DNA of 64,000 bases from Takakia lepidozioides (taxonomy: Eukaryota; Streptophyta; Takakiopsida; Takakiales; Takakiaceae): positions 43,416,042-43,480,041 of the forward strand of contig CM060734.1 in the NCBI GenBank assembly GCA_030704615.1. Direction: 5' to 3'. Of the stretch, positions 45,126 through 56,755 are shown in pieces (positions within the stretch are counted from its first letter, which is position 1; each line of letters opens with the position of its first letter). Under the pieces are notes generated by a model. It was not told the DNA's origin. It made no database searches and was given only the letters and a program-made list of their open reading frames with translations. The position numbers and the translations under genes are program-made.

Positions 45126-45728
45126 GTATATTGAAAAAAAAAAAAATAGAGAGGAAAGACTTTGGAGCCGACGTAACTAGGAGCCAGTTTACCTTACATT
45201 ACTCCTCTTTTCGAAGTGAGCCCTATCTCTATTGAAATGAGGACGCGTTGCCGAAGCAAGCATAACTTATGTTGTGTGTAACTATTCCCATAGAGCCCAC
45301 CCCACTAAGGGGCCGGTAAGTACCCACAAGAGGAAGATGCTCATATTTATGCTAGCTCCGGCTGGCGTCATATATATATATATTGTGTGTAACTTGTGTT
45401 GCCACTTGACTCTTGGACCGGCTACCTGCCTTCCGGTGGAAAGTAAATGGAAGATATAGGAATAATGTAAGAACTTAATGCACACGGGCAACTCCTGACA
45501 GGATGGTATGTACCTTTACGACATCAATATATATAGAATGTAAAGGGTTACTTTATTAGGAGTTTGGGCTAAACCTAAAGGTTCTTTGGTACTTACATTA
45601 TGGCATTAAAGGGACGGGGGCACCAATGTGTCATGGAATCTAACACATTGTTATGTTTGAAGATGCCCATATTGTCCCATCTGGTCTCCTAAATGTTATC
45701 TTGTACATAGTTTAGTTGAGATGGACAC
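45126..45728. other. Intergenic sequence, nothing recognised
   Basis: Contains a short (AT)n run near 45371 and repeat-like CCGGCT...AGCCGG segments. No gene or transposon ends were identified. Confidence 0.35.
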
Positions 45729-46517
45729 CACTGTTGGGCGGTTCTTGCATTTGTGAAGGAACCTTTGGTTCCGGTTCCACAATTATTTCAAGAGACGGTT
45801 CCGGATCCAGTTCCGGTTTTTTTTTATTGAGCCGGTTCCGGTCCGGTTCCGGATCCAACTTTTAAACATGGGCGCGGTTCTGGTTACCGGTTAGTTGCTG
45901 ATAAAAACCATCGGTTCCGTTAGGTTCCGGTTCTATTTTAAAAATATATTTGTTTAATTTAATTGGATTTAAAATATTTTATCAGTCCGGTAGATTAAAT
46001 AGCAGTCTATTCACATATTTGAACTAAAATCCAACGATTTTGTTAGTTTTCACTAACACAAAAAAACAAACAAAAATACTCTAAATAAACTGGTAGAAGA
46101 AAATGGGTAAAATTTTATGGGTTGAAAGTACTATTCAGCTACTTGGCAAGTATTGGCATCTTCAAACATTTTATTAATGAACTTAGCCAGGATATCATGG
46201 AGCTGGAGATTGAACCCAAGATCTCATGGCGCTGAAGCATTGAACCCAGGATCTCAGGAGCTTGAGAGCATTAAATAAGTTTTGCCCTGGGCCCACCAGC
46301 CCCACCAAGGGGTCAAGAACCAGAACCCGTTTTTATCCCCCCGAGCCCGATCCTCCGGTTCTCACACCCAGCAGAAACTGCCTGTTCGGTTCTTCGCCGA
46401 TCCCCATTGGCAGGTTCCGGTTCCGGGTCAGGTTATGTAGGGATGGGCCCGGTTCTGGTTAACCTGAACCTGAACCGGTGGTTAACCTGGGTCCCGGCGG
46501 GTAACCGCCCAACACTG
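45729..46517. mobile_element. hAT-type MITE with 8-bp target duplication
   Basis: The left end CACTGTTGGGCGGTT and right end, complement CAGTGTTGGGCGGTT, are bordered by a perfect 8-bp direct repeat ATGGACAC (45721-45728 and 46518-46525). An 8-bp duplication with CAGTGTTGG-type termini marks the hAT superfamily. The interior is full of GGTTCCGG iterations near both ends, like subterminal transposase-binding repeats, and has no transposase frame. Confidence 0.85.
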
Positions 46518-46525
46518 ATGGACAC

Positions 46526-47390
46526 CTTCCGAGTAGGAAGGTGGACATTGGACACCAATAGGTGGATTGAACTCACAACCAGCGTCCGGGAAATAATTTC
46601 AGTTGAACCAGCCAGTAGCCGCTCATTCCCAGCAGCAATCGGCTAAGTGGCGGTTGCTGCCCCTTAGTGGTAACTATACCCGGTCAATTTCCGAGATAAT
46701 TTCTTTACAACCGGTAATATTCCTAATGATTTATTTTGTGTTCAGCTATAAATCCGGCCCTTACAAATATCAACCGGTTGACAACACAAGTGTCAAATGC
46801 ACAACAATAAGTAAATAATAATAATAATAAATAATAAACACAACCAGTTTTAAGCAATTCAAACAAGTGAAGAACATTGTATCCTTATAGAAGTTGGACC
46901 TGTCAATGCCTTCAAACCACATGGAGAAGAATTGAACCCGCGTGGACAGGTGAGCTGTGATAGCAGGCAGCGAGTGCAAGCAGGCGTGGGGCTGGGGCTG
47001 CGAGAGCAACGTCCACACTTAGTAGGGTTTGCCCGCGGGCCCGCCCTCTTTGAGTTCAATATTTTTTCACCTAAACGCCCTTCCTTGGATGTAACCCGGC
47101 CTGGCACGTTGGATTTCTGCCATGTGGTGGACTTCGACGGCCATTTCCATTTTTTGTATTATAAGAAGGGCCGGAATCCGTCCAGGCCTTGCCAACTAAG
47201 GCAGATTTCCTGTCTGTAATGAAATGGAAAGGCAAATATCCTTCCTAAAAGTAGGGCACCCGGTTGATTTCCACTTCGGCCATTTTTTCCCTCGGATCCA
47301 TTTCCTGAGGTTTCATATTTCATTCGGAAATTCTGGAATTCAGTCGGCTAGCATGTAACTGGCTGCCGGTTCTCCCCGGACGTTGCTCAC
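46526..47390. other. Intergenic sequence, nothing recognised
   Basis: Contains an (AAT)n microsatellite near 46813-46836 and several frames without recognisable motifs. No transposon ends were assigned. Confidence 0.35.
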
Positions 47391-47545
47391 AACCACTTCG
47401 GAGGTGGTATGTGCCCATTAGCAGTGGGATACTTACAAGTTGGTTGTGGCCAGAGCAAGCAACATAGTGGGGACAACCAAGTTGTTGCGAGTGGTAATAT
47501 GCACAAAACCACCTCCTAAGTGGTTGTGGGTTCAATGTTCAATGT
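47390..47545. repeat. Two SINE family 1 heads in opposite orientation
   Basis: A minus-strand head (47390-47455: CACAACCACTTCGGAGGTGG and ACAAGTTGGTTGT) is followed by a plus-strand head (about 47474-47540: ACAACCAAGTTGTTGCGAG, CCACCTCCTAAGTGGTTGTG, GGGTTCAATG). Both are truncated after the B box. Confidence 0.6.
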
Positions 47546-47578
47546 GCCGACCATATTTTTAATTTTAACAGTGTTGTG

Positions 47579-48435
47579 CGGGCCCGGGTTTTGACCGCCG
47601 GTACCCAGCGGGTTAGGATCCGGGTTACCCGCACCCGGACGTGCTATCAGCAAAAACCAGGACCCTGACCCGGATTCATTTCTAAAATGAACCAGGAACA
47701 GAACCTGCTTGCTGGGTCAGAACCCTGTAAGCCCGCTACCCTGGGGCAAGTGTAGGGGGTCAAGGTCCGGGTCTTAATATCAGGAGGGGCATGCGGGGTC
47801 CACCTTAGTTCTGCAATGTGTCGAGCAATAGGCCGCTGCAGCAGCCTGCTAGCCCCCACCAAGTTGTAGCCCAGTGGTAATGGCCACATACCACCTCAAA
47901 AGTGGTCGTGGGTTCAATCCACGGATTAGTGTCACGAAGTTAGTGACACCATAATTTATGCCTCCCCAAGGAGGCGTCATATATTATTATTATGAGGCTG
48001 GCTCCCACACCCATGCTATAGTGATCTCTGAGCCTTGAGGTATATTATTATTGTTAACATGTTTCAGAATTGATATTGAAGAATGGAGCTCAATTTCTAT
48101 TTTAATTCTTGTGTTAAATGAGCAATACATATTGAAGGAATGTGTCTTAAAATATAAATCATTATATTTCAGCCAAAAATAATTCTATTCCTAATTAATC
48201 TTATTTTTCTAATTTATTTAATAAATAAACTAGGCGAACCCGTGAACCCGCTAATATTTTCCAACAACTAGCCGGACCCGGACCCGAGTTCGTGTTGAGA
48301 AACCCGGACCTGAACCCGGACCCGGATTTTTCAAATTTCAAAAACCCGCATCCGTACCCCCGGACTAGGCTCCAAAAAAATACCGATACCCAGACCCAGC
48401 GGGTTACTTAAAAAGGCACAACCTGTACAACACTG
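47579..48435. mobile_element. hAT-like MITE relative with nested SINE
   Basis: The ends CAGTGTTGTGCGGG and the complement of CCTGTACAACACTG form inverted repeats. Near the ends the interior iterates CCGGACCCGG and GGGTTACCCG motifs. No target duplication is visible. A family 1 SINE (47858-47992) sits inside. It resembles 45729-46517 in termini but its subterminal repeat has a different sequence. Confidence 0.6.
47858..47992 (+). repeat. tRNA-derived SINE, family 1, best copy
   Basis: A-box region TAGCCCAGTGGTAATGG, B box GTGGGTTCAATCCAC, TTAGTGACACCATAATT body and GGAGGCGTCATATATTATT tail. It is nested in the hAT-like MITE and so inserted later. Confidence 0.78.
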
Positions 48436-48468
48436 CAAATTGCCCGAATGCATCAGCCAATTAAGTAT

Positions 48469-48569
48469 AGGGTAATGCCCTGAGTGGAGGGCATTCCCGG
48501 ATTTGAGGGCGGTAGCTCTAGGGGAAGGCCTGAAAATTCGAGGATGCCCCACACAAGGGGCATTACCCT
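48469..48569. repeat. Short foldback (MITE-like)
   Basis: The 101-bp segment starts AGGGTAATGCCC and ends GGGGCATTACCCT, with further pairing of GAGGGCATTCC and GGATGCCCC. No clear target duplication. Confidence 0.65.
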
Positions 48570-48685
48570 GCGTAAAGAAATGGGATGATTTCCTTATCTT
48601 TTCATCTTTCCCTTATGTTTTCTCACCCCTGGTGGCTTGCCATGAGAAAAGATCTTGGAGATAAAGATAAAGAAATATCGCAGGT

Positions 48686-48711
48686 GTGCATTACACACTC
48701 GTGTAATGCAC
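48686..48711. repeat. Perfect hairpin
   Basis: GTGCATTACAC and GTGTAATGCAC pair over 11 bp around the loop ACTC. It stands alone, not followed by a T run, so it is not called as a terminator. Confidence 0.7.
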
Positions 48712-49136
48712 TGGTAATTGTGCAGCGGGCTCTTACGCTGGATAACGCGCAGAAATTTACAGAGACAAATCAGCCCTAGTTCTTTACGACGGCAGATTAT
48801 GGGATATATGGTAATCTGACCACCGACAAGGCCAAAATTTCGAGCCAAAGCAAATTACGTAGAACGGAAACATGTAGAATAGAAACCAATTTGTAACGTG
48901 ACAAAGATTATGGTCATGACTAATTTTCATGTACCTCCATTGGATAGTGCGGGATTTCGGGCCGACCAATTAGAAAATAAGGAGAGGAGGAGACAGAGCG
49001 CAGAGCTTTGGCAACAGGGAGGAGAGAAACCAAATCATGGCCACTCCAGAAACCGTCTGACCGTCAATTTCCAGCTTCCGGCAAAAGTTCTGAGAAAAAG
49101 TTCCCCAGAGACCGCCGACATCATATTCCTAGAAAG

Positions 49137-49290
49137 TCCAGGGAAGAAGATTCCATAGCCCGCGACAAAGAATCTGTGGTCTCATAAAGGATATTCTGTG
49201 ATATGGGAAGAATTCCAGTAGGCCGTACACTGTGGATCTGTAAGATTCTATTCACATATTCTACGTGCGTCCGTTGTTTTATACAGAATA
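49137..49290 (+). repeat. Inverted repeat partner 1
   Basis: The segment with GACAAAGAATCTGTGGTCTC, GATATGGGAAGAATTCCA and CTATTCACATATTCTAC is matched in inverted orientation by 50560-50710. Identity unknown. The intervening 49291-50559 shows no recognisable gene. A minus-strand stretch near 49787-49850 (VSKPLTKDHI) vaguely resembles a copia RNase H tail but is too weak to call. Confidence 0.55.
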
Positions 49291-50559
49291 CGGAAATGCG
49301 GGCATAGACATAGGGATATGGAGGAAGACTTTCAATAGACAAGGGTTAGAGAGAAGACTCCTGCCGAAGCCGGCGTAACTAAGACAAGTGTTATTATACT
49401 TTGACGAGCTCTCAGTGAGCCTGGTTATGGCAGAATTTGGTTTAGTTTCAAGGGTTTTTTTGTTTTGAACTTTTGGCATCAAGCAGTATGCTCCTATGCT
49501 CGGTGCTTATAAATGATGTCTACAGTCACTAGTTTGCAGATCATCAAAGAGATGGCTAAAAAACCCGCCTTTTGATGTGATGAGCTAATAAAAAGGGGCT
49601 TCATGGATCCGACCTTCTTCACAAGTGTCCTTTCCATGCGTGCTATATTTCTGTATGCATTTATGGAACGTGCAGGGAGAAGCCAACACAGAACGCACTT
49701 GGTTCTCCCGTTACTGTGGACGCCACACCACATGCGGCAGATTCACCGGTAGGTTGTGGAGTTGGAATGTTGAAGCTCTAGAATGTGATCTTTTGTCAAT
49801 GGCTTGCTAACGTTGTCTGGGATCTGGGTTGTCGACCATATGGGCTGCCAATTCCATTGTGGTCCAAGTGGCACATAACAAAAGCCATGCGGGTTATGTT
49901 TAATGATCCTGACAGCCTTGTTCTCCGCATCCTGGACTTCCTGTTTGACATGCCAAAAATAGTGGTGGAAACAGTGGATCCAAATTGAATTACGGTGTAA
50001 TGATGATAGAGGCTTCAAATTGTACGTTCTAGCTCTTGAGGGATCAGATGAAGGGCAATGGGGGCAATCAGAGCTCTTCGAATGAAATTTCCGTGGTGGC
50101 ACCAGCTTCCCAAGCAACCAAGTGGTGAATAATATCCCACTACTTCTGAAGCTGCAGCCGTGACTGTTGTATCCTGATTGGCATTACTTTTGTCTATTGC
50201 AAATCCATGAGGTCCGGATGCCGAGAAAGCTTCAGAAGTAAGTTACTGCTGGCTCCCCTCACTCACATTCGACAAGTGGCAGGCGGAGGCATCTGGCTTC
50301 CCAGACAAGAAGCATTGGGCAAAAAATATTAAGAACGCCAGGCTAAAGTTCTCAAGAAAATGCTAACTTTCTGGCTGTGAAAATCAATGGTAAACTGATT
50401 GTGTTGCGGTTATGTTCCTGATGGTCATCAAGTTTCTGATGGTAATGACAATCTTCAGCACCCATGTACTGCACAGAAGGTGGAGACTGGTGGAGACAGC
50501 ATCTACGTTAGCGTATGTGAGACAATTTCTCTCAATAACTACGAATGTCTGCTCTCGCC

Positions 50560-50710
50560 TATGCATGTTCAAGGGATGCAAGTAGAATATGTAAATAGAA
50601 TCAAGATTACAGATCCAGAGTCCATCGGCCCATGGAATCCTTTCCATATCACAGAGTGTCCTTTGTGAGACTACAGATTCTTTGTCCCGGGCCATGGATT
50701 CTTCCCCGGA
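50560..50710 (-). repeat. Inverted repeat partner 2
   Basis: Reverse-complement match to 49137-49290 with scattered differences. It lies just downstream of the P450 pseudogene stop in the sense of that gene. Confidence 0.55.
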
Positions 50711-50804
50711 CTCTCTAGTCCCATAGCCCGGAAGGAGAGTGAGAAGACTGGCAATGTGAGTAGGGCCTCTGCTCGGACTGTGATTGTCTGTGGTTGTGTA
50801 GAAG

Positions 50805-52420
50805 TTAGTTTGAGTAGACATGCGATGCAAGGCGCGGAGAAAGAGACAGCAGCAGGGGCTGTGCTCTAGCAGTCACCAATCCAGCCCCTTCGGTCATATC
50901 CATATCGTGAGATTTGAGGCCACCGGGAAGAGCAAAATTGAAATCGTGCAAAAGGTTAGCCAAAGTGAATTGCACAACAATCAGGCCCAGCTAGCTGCAT
51001 CCCCGCGCATCCTCTCCGACCAGATGAGAAGGGAAGGAACTGGAAGTCATTTCCATGTAAGTCCACATCCAAGCCACTGAAGCGGTCAGGGTTGAAGTCA
51101 AGGGGTTTGTCCCATTTGGAGGGATCACGTCCGATGGCCCATATATTGATGTAGGCAGCACACTGTTGTGGGATGTCATAACCAGCCACCTGACATAGCC
51201 ACCAAGTATGAGACTGTAGGTACATTACTGTGCCAATTTCAGATGGATAGCTGGCAACTGATCAGACTTTATAGCTTTGTACATGGGTTCGGACGATGTG
51301 ATGCTTATCTACAGTCACGCATCCGCCCTGCCATTACATGGAGGCAGCTCCAGTTATTTTGATCAATGCTCGTTTCGTATGAGCATCTCTTTTTTCTCAG
51401 TCGTGCAACCATACATGTTTAAGAAACCGGTATGTTTGTGTCGGCAGCGTAGGCTACACTGAAAACGTACCTTGCATGCTCGCATGCTGCAGTGAGGGAG
51501 CCCAAATGCGGCAGGTGGATGAAGACGCAGTGTTTCTTTCACAATCTGATATAAAAAGGGTAGATTAGGAAGATCGGTCTCTTCCACAAGCCTGTCGCTG
51601 CCGACCACCATATCCAGTTCGGCCTGCGCTTTTTTCAAGAGATGAGAGGGCTTTCTAGAGGAAATCTGGAAAGCCCGAACCGAAATTTATAAATACCACG
51701 TGCGGAATTTAGTCCTACTACTGGAGTGAGCCCCTCACACTAGGTCGTCTCTGTTCCTCTTGTTCCGCCAAACTGTGTGTCAGAAGGGTACGTGAAACAA
51801 CGTCTCATGAGTACATTCTCTCTCCAACTCACTGATTATCATTCCTGGATCTGATTTCGATTCAACACCAATTTAATTTGCAATCCTTCTCTTCAGGATA
51901 TCATGTTGCAGGGGGGGGGCGATAGCGGCTCAAACACAATCGATTGGGCACTGGCGGAGCTCCTCCGCAAGCATCAAATCTTCTGTTTGTCCTCCTACAC
52001 GATATCGGGCATCAAGTGACCTCCAAGTGACAATCTCCCTTTCTTCTATAGCTGCATCTCCACAAATTTGAGTTGGAAGGGGAGGAGGCGCCTGAAAGGT
52101 ACTTTCTAGTAAAATGTTAGCAATTTGCTCGCTGTCCAGTCTGTTCTCTCCATCAAGAGACAGAAGCACTTCCACTATATTTTCGTCCGCCTTGGCTTGT
52201 CCATCAGCTGCAAGTAGCAGGCGGCTGTCAATGAGTGCTTCTACAAACTCAGTGTTATGGAGATGGCTGCTTTTTACCCCGACTGATGAGGCCTTGTAAG
52301 TCGAATCGGTTAAGCATGGGAATGTAGTCCCCGATGTTGAACTGCACAATGAGCTTATTTGAATATGCAATCGACTTCTTCATGCCTCCACCTGACACCA
52401 ACTTCAACCAACTCATCTAC
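50805..52420 (-). pseudogene. Cytochrome P450 (CYP71 clan) fragment, disrupted
   Basis: C-terminal half of a plant A-type P450 mono-oxygenase. From about 52420: a segment with FNIGDYIPML, a frameshift, then the pre-I-helix region LVEALID-like, ENIVEVLLSLDGENRLDSEQ. The oxygen-binding I-helix is not recognisable. In its place is a LINE fragment (51640-51845). The next exon has [13 protein letters not shown] and the ExxR helix [17 protein letters not shown]. It ends at a GT donor (51470), with the AG acceptor before VAGYDIP (51189). The last exon has the PERF-like FNPDRFSG and heme loop FSSGRRGCAG. A 1-bp insertion follows in a GGG run, after which the C terminus reads in another frame to a stop at 50805. 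The N-terminal half is missing. Copia sequence lies there. Confidence 0.85.
51640..51845 (+). pseudogene. LINE 3'-end fragment inside the P450 pseudogene
   Basis: Matches the tail of the LINE at 39717-39905: GGCTTTCTAGAGGAAATCTG, a CTCTGTT...CTTGTTCCG block and ACAACGTCTCATGAGTACAT. It is antisense to the P450 and sits where the I-helix codons should be. Confidence 0.7.
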
Positions 52421-52424
52421 ATTT

Positions 52425-52684
52425 TAAACACATGTGCACCAAAGTTTCTAGCTCACAGTCATGTCACAGTTCCTAAAATCCCATAGACTTGACAAGACAA
52501 GACAATGACAACAGGAGAGAGATAGAACGCTTTCACGGAGCATAACATTAAAGATATAATCACAATACAAGCAGGAATATTTGCCTTGATGCCAACTGAC
52601 ATCTGAAACCAGTGTACCTACCAACCTAACAGATAACTACTTAGAACTGACTAGTAACTGTTGTGACGCTTCATATCATTAACA
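52425..52684 (-). repeat. Copia 3' LTR (partial)
   Basis: Begins TGTTAATGATATG right after the polypurine tract AGTGGGAG (52685-52692) of the copia element. Its far end is not defined. P450-like sequence begins near 52420. Confidence 0.5.
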
Positions 52685-52699
52685 CTCCCACTAAGCTAG

Positions 52700-53254
52700 C
52701 ATCCTAAACACTCAGTACTGACATAGCATGTCTACACCAGATGTGTTTATCTCTTGGCACAGCCTTAGTGAACACATCTGCAACCATCTCTTCAGTGCTA
52801 CAGAACTCTAGCAGTATCTCTTTACTCTCCACTTTCTCTCGAATAAAATGGTGTTGGATTTCTATATGCTTAGTCCTAGCATGAAACTTAGGGTTCTTAG
52901 TTAACGCTATACAACTCTAGTTGTCACAAGAGAGCCTAGTAGGATGAGGTTGCTCATGACCAATACTCTTGAGTAAACTCCTCAACCATACAATCTCCTT
53001 GGCTGCTTGTGTAGCAGCAATGTATTCTGCTTCGGTAGATGACAATGCAACTGTTGCTTGCCTCTTACTACTCCAGCTAACAGTGGCAGAACTACCAAGC
53101 AGGAAAACATAGCCTGTGGTTGACTTCCGGTTATCAGGATGACTCGCCCATCAGCATCACAGTATCCATGTAACTCAATATGACCTCTCTACTCCCACTG
53201 AAACATAAGCCATGATCTTCCTTTAATATACCAGAAGATTCGCTTTACATCACT
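52700..53254 (-). pseudogene. Copia RNase H region
   Basis: Broken frames keep [16 protein letters not shown] and TKHIEIQHHFIREKVESKE, then EEMVADVFTKA, the usual end of copia RNase H. Stops and frame changes interrupt it. Confidence 0.75.
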
Positions 53255-54711
53255 CTAATGTCGTATGCCAGGATTTACTAGAAACTGGCTCACTACTCCC
53301 ACAGCAAAAGCCAAGTCTGGTCTAGAACATACCATTAAGTACATCAAACTTCCCACAACACTTTGATATGGAATACTGCTCATAGCTTGCTTCTCTTCAT
53401 CGCTTTGAGAACACATATATGTACTCAACTTAACACCAGTTTCGAGTGGAGTACTCACTGGTTTGCAAAAGCTCATTCCAAACTTATTCAAAATAGTTTG
53501 AATATGCTTATTCTGACTTAAGTGTAAAGCACCCTTGTCCCTGTCTCGTTCAACTTGAATGCCCAAAAAATAATGAATGTCTCTAAGATCCATCATATCA
53601 AATGTAGCATGTAAACGATGTTTTGCATATTTCAATGCTTTCACAACATTGCTGACTAAAATTGAGTCATCTACATACAGTGCAATGAGTACAAACTTGT
53701 CCTCTTTGATTTTAATGTACACATTACTATCTGCTGGAGATGCCACAAAACCTTCAGAGATTAAATAACCATTAAACTTCTGGAACCAGGCTCGAGGTGA
53801 CTGTTTCAAGCCATATAGGGAACTTTTTATCAACTTACAGACCAAGTCTTTTTCTCCTAGAGTAATGAACCCTTGAGGCTGCTCCATATAAACCTCCTCA
53901 TCCAAATCTCCATTTAAGAAGGCTATTTTCACGTCCATTTGACCTCCAGATTTGATAGTGCGGCAATAGCCAAAATAGTCCTGATAGAAGATATCTTTGC
54001 AACAGGTGAAAATGTCTCATTATAATCCACTCCTTCTCTCTGAAAAAAACCTCTTGCAACTAGTCTGGCTTTATACCTTTCCACTGATCCATCTGCTTTA
54101 AGTTTGAGTTTATAGATCCACTTACATCCAACAGTCTTTCTCCCTTGTGGAAGTTTAGTTAGCTTCCAAGTACCATTCTTTAGTAAGGATGCAAACTCTT
54201 CATTCATAGCCTCTTGCCATCTTGACGACTCTCTACAACTGAGAACTTCCTTAAATGACACTGGCTCTTCATTTTCAACAAGCATTGTTTGTGACAAATC
54301 GAGAGATTCTATGAGTCTTTGACTGGGTCTTCTCTCTCTCATGGACCTGCGAACTTGGATATCAATTTGAACCCTAGGTGCTCGTAGTTGAGGTTGAGCC
54401 ACTTGAACATTTGCTAGAATATTACTTGGTTGTGGTGTCTCTATTTCCTCATCAAAGCCAGAGTCACAATCTTCGTCCATGTCCAAACCTAGATCCACAT
54501 CTGATCCCTTCTCAGGCTCACCACCTCGAAGTGTCTTTGGTTTCCATGCTTCATTGAAAACCACATCACGACTAACTAACAAGACTTTGTTGGCTAGATC
54601 AAACAACCAATAGGATTTATTGGCTTTCGAATAACCCACAAAAATACACTTTGTGCTTTTTATCATCAAGCTTCTTCCTCTTCTCCTTAGGGATATGAAC
54701 AAAAGTTTCAC
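53255..54711 (-). pseudogene. Copia reverse transcriptase and upstream linker
   Basis: 53929-54711 holds the integrase-RT linker and RT start (WIYKLKLKADGSVERYKARL, ARGF, YNETFSPVAK). A small frame change at about 53935 leads into 53255-53938 with MDVKIAFLNGDLDEEVYMEQ, SLYGLKQSPRAW, the catalytic ALYVDDSILVS and SVVGSLMYL. RVT_2-type polymerase, nearly intact. Confidence 0.9.
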
Positions 54712-55021
54712 AACGTAAATGCTTCACTGAGGGCTTTTGACCAGTCCAAACTTCCTCCGGTGTCCTTCCTGGCACAGCACTTGTAGGTACCCTGTTTAAT
54801 ACATAGTTGGCCGTTTGCACAGCATCTGCCCACCATTTGTTGTCTAACCCACTATGCTTCAACATTGTCCTTGTTGCTTCTACCAATGACCGGTTTTTAC
54901 GTTCAGCCACCCCGTTCTGCTTTGGGGTGTAAGGAGCAGTCAATTGACGCTCAATTCCTTCTCTCATGCAAAATTGAGCAAAAGCATTTGACTTGTACTC
55001 CCCTCCATCGTCAAAGCGCAA
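54617..55021 (-). pseudogene. Copia integrase fragment
   Basis: Integrase core from DDGGEYKSNAF through APYTPKQNGVAERKNRSLVE and WWADAVQTANYVLNR to EEVWTGQKPS. The first catalytic Asp lies beyond the truncation. It overlaps the linker frame through a frameshift. Confidence 0.88.
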
Positions 55022-56734
55022 TTTCTTGACTCTGTCATGGTTTTAGTCATGGTTATCTAGAATTACCTACTTCTAGTTAACTAGGACATTTTAGATATTT
55101 ATATTTATATTTATATTTTGTGTGTTGGGACTTCATTTGGTCTCACATGCCAAGTGAGGTGTCGAGCCTCACTTGAGACATGGAGATAGGTTTTCCCCTT
55201 ATGAGTGTTGAGGAGGCTCATCTTCTTGTAGTTGAGCCTCCATGAGCTTCTCTCACCTCCATAGCTCTAGGTATTGAGAGGGAGTGTGTTGAGGGCTTTG
55301 TAGGGTGGATTCCTTTAGCTTGGCTTGACTTAGTTTATGTGATAGAGTGGATTTCACTTGGAAGGACTAGGGCTTGTTCTTCATGTGATTGTTTCATGCT
55401 TTGAGAGCTTTCATTGTCTTCTACTTCTCTCATTTCTCATCTTTTATCACTACAAGAAGATCACCTTATGCTTGTGAGTGCGGAGTGTAAGGATTAGTTT
55501 TGTACTTGTATTTTAAAGAGGTTGAGAGCTAGGAGAATTTAGCTCTTGTATCACAAGGCTTGCAAGGGGTTGCAAGGAAAGGTGCTCGAGTATTGCATGC
55601 ACCAAGGAGTTGGAGAGCTTGAGAAGAAAGCTCTTGAGTCACAAGATTTTGCAAGGATTGTAAGGAAGAAGTCTTGTGTGGAAGCATGGATTCTAGGGTT
55701 TGAGAATCCTTTGTATGCATTATGGAGTCGATGGTGTGCGCCATGGCTTGTGGAGAGTGACTAAAGGCTTGTTAGTGCTCATTTCACTATCAAGCTAGGG
55801 TTAAGCAAGTTCAAAGTGTGGATGTTGTGGAAGAGAAGCCAAGGAGCTATATATGCTTGGGCTTGAAGACAACAAGGGCAAGCACTTGGAGAGCACTAAG
55901 AAGCTCAAGAGGTTTTGAAAGGGAGCATGTGAAGAAATCTTCCAATCATGGTGGTGGAGCCAAGCTTAGGGTGCCATTGGAAGGGCTTGGAGAACATGTG
56001 GTGGGAAATCCTTGAAGGGAAATCATCATTCAATGTATGCATAGCTTCACCCTAACTATGTAATGTGACAAGAGGGGGAGGCAATACTTGGCTATTCATG
56101 CTCTTGGTAGTGCGAGCTTTGTGGTGGATAGTTGACCAAGCAAGTGGTGCATGTGTGGAGCATGCTCGCTTGAGTTTGTAAGTTCAAGTTTGAGAAGGGG
56201 AGCTCTTGAACTAGCAAGAGGTGAAGGCCTTTGAGATCCATTTGTGTGTGAAGTGGAGAGGTGTTGATTCATGTTATGATGAAGGAGAGCAACACATAGG
56301 CCAAGAGGTCATGAAACATGCATTCAAATGACCACGGGAGCACATGGATGATGGATTGGTGCAAGACCCCAAATGAGGCATATGGCGTGAGAGTGGGATC
56401 CAAGGCGGATTGCTTGGGAGCATTATTGTAAGTGACAAGCATTGCTCCTACACATTGAGATAATTTGTGTTGATTTGGAGCAATTGTCAAGTGATGAGGA
56501 GACAAATGCATGATTGCTCGGCAATGGAGATATGGTAGTTTGCAATCAAATCCCAAGGACTAGAAGGGGGATTGATTTGGTGGACAATGACTTGCAAGTT
56601 GAGTTGGACCACTCTTGGTTGCACATTGGGGTGGAAGAGAGCAAGAAGATGCCTCTTATGACCACCTAGAGACCATATTTTTGCTTGAGTAGAAGCATAG
56701 AAGTCAAGGACTTGCATTCTAGCTCTTCATTACA
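55022..56734 (+). other. Unassigned leader/LTR-like sequence
   Basis: Low-complexity, G/T-rich in the plus strand, with GGAGGCTCA...TGAGCCTCC and AAGTGAGG...CCTCACTT hairpins near 55150-55240 and CTTGGCTTGACTTAGTTTAT near 55320, shared with about 3800 and 31550. Repeated AAGCTCTTGAG and TTGCAAGG motifs. No frame has recognisable coding content. It may be an LTR and untranslated leader, possibly of gypsy B or a nested element. Confidence 0.35.
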
Positions 56735-56755
56735 AACCCTAGTAGTGTATGCTCA

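Larger units (their letters stand above)
52425..55021 (-). mobile_element. Ty1/copia retrotransposon, 5'-truncated
   Basis: The minus-strand order of integrase, reverse transcriptase, RNase H, polypurine tract and LTR start shows a copia-type element. It stops abruptly at about 55021 within the integrase core, so gag, protease and the 5' LTR are missing. Its LTR side abuts the P450 pseudogene, and its truncated side abuts unassigned leader-like DNA. Confidence 0.88.

Noticed and set aside
49743-50117. 124-residue minus-strand ORF with a VSKPLTKDHI segment like the end of copia RNase H
   Set aside because: The similarity is too short and the rest of the frame has no copia landmarks.
55818-56015. 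Small ORFs in the 55-56.7 kb stretch
   Set aside because: They arise from repeated AAGCTCTTGAG/GCAAGG motifs and carry no protein-like features.
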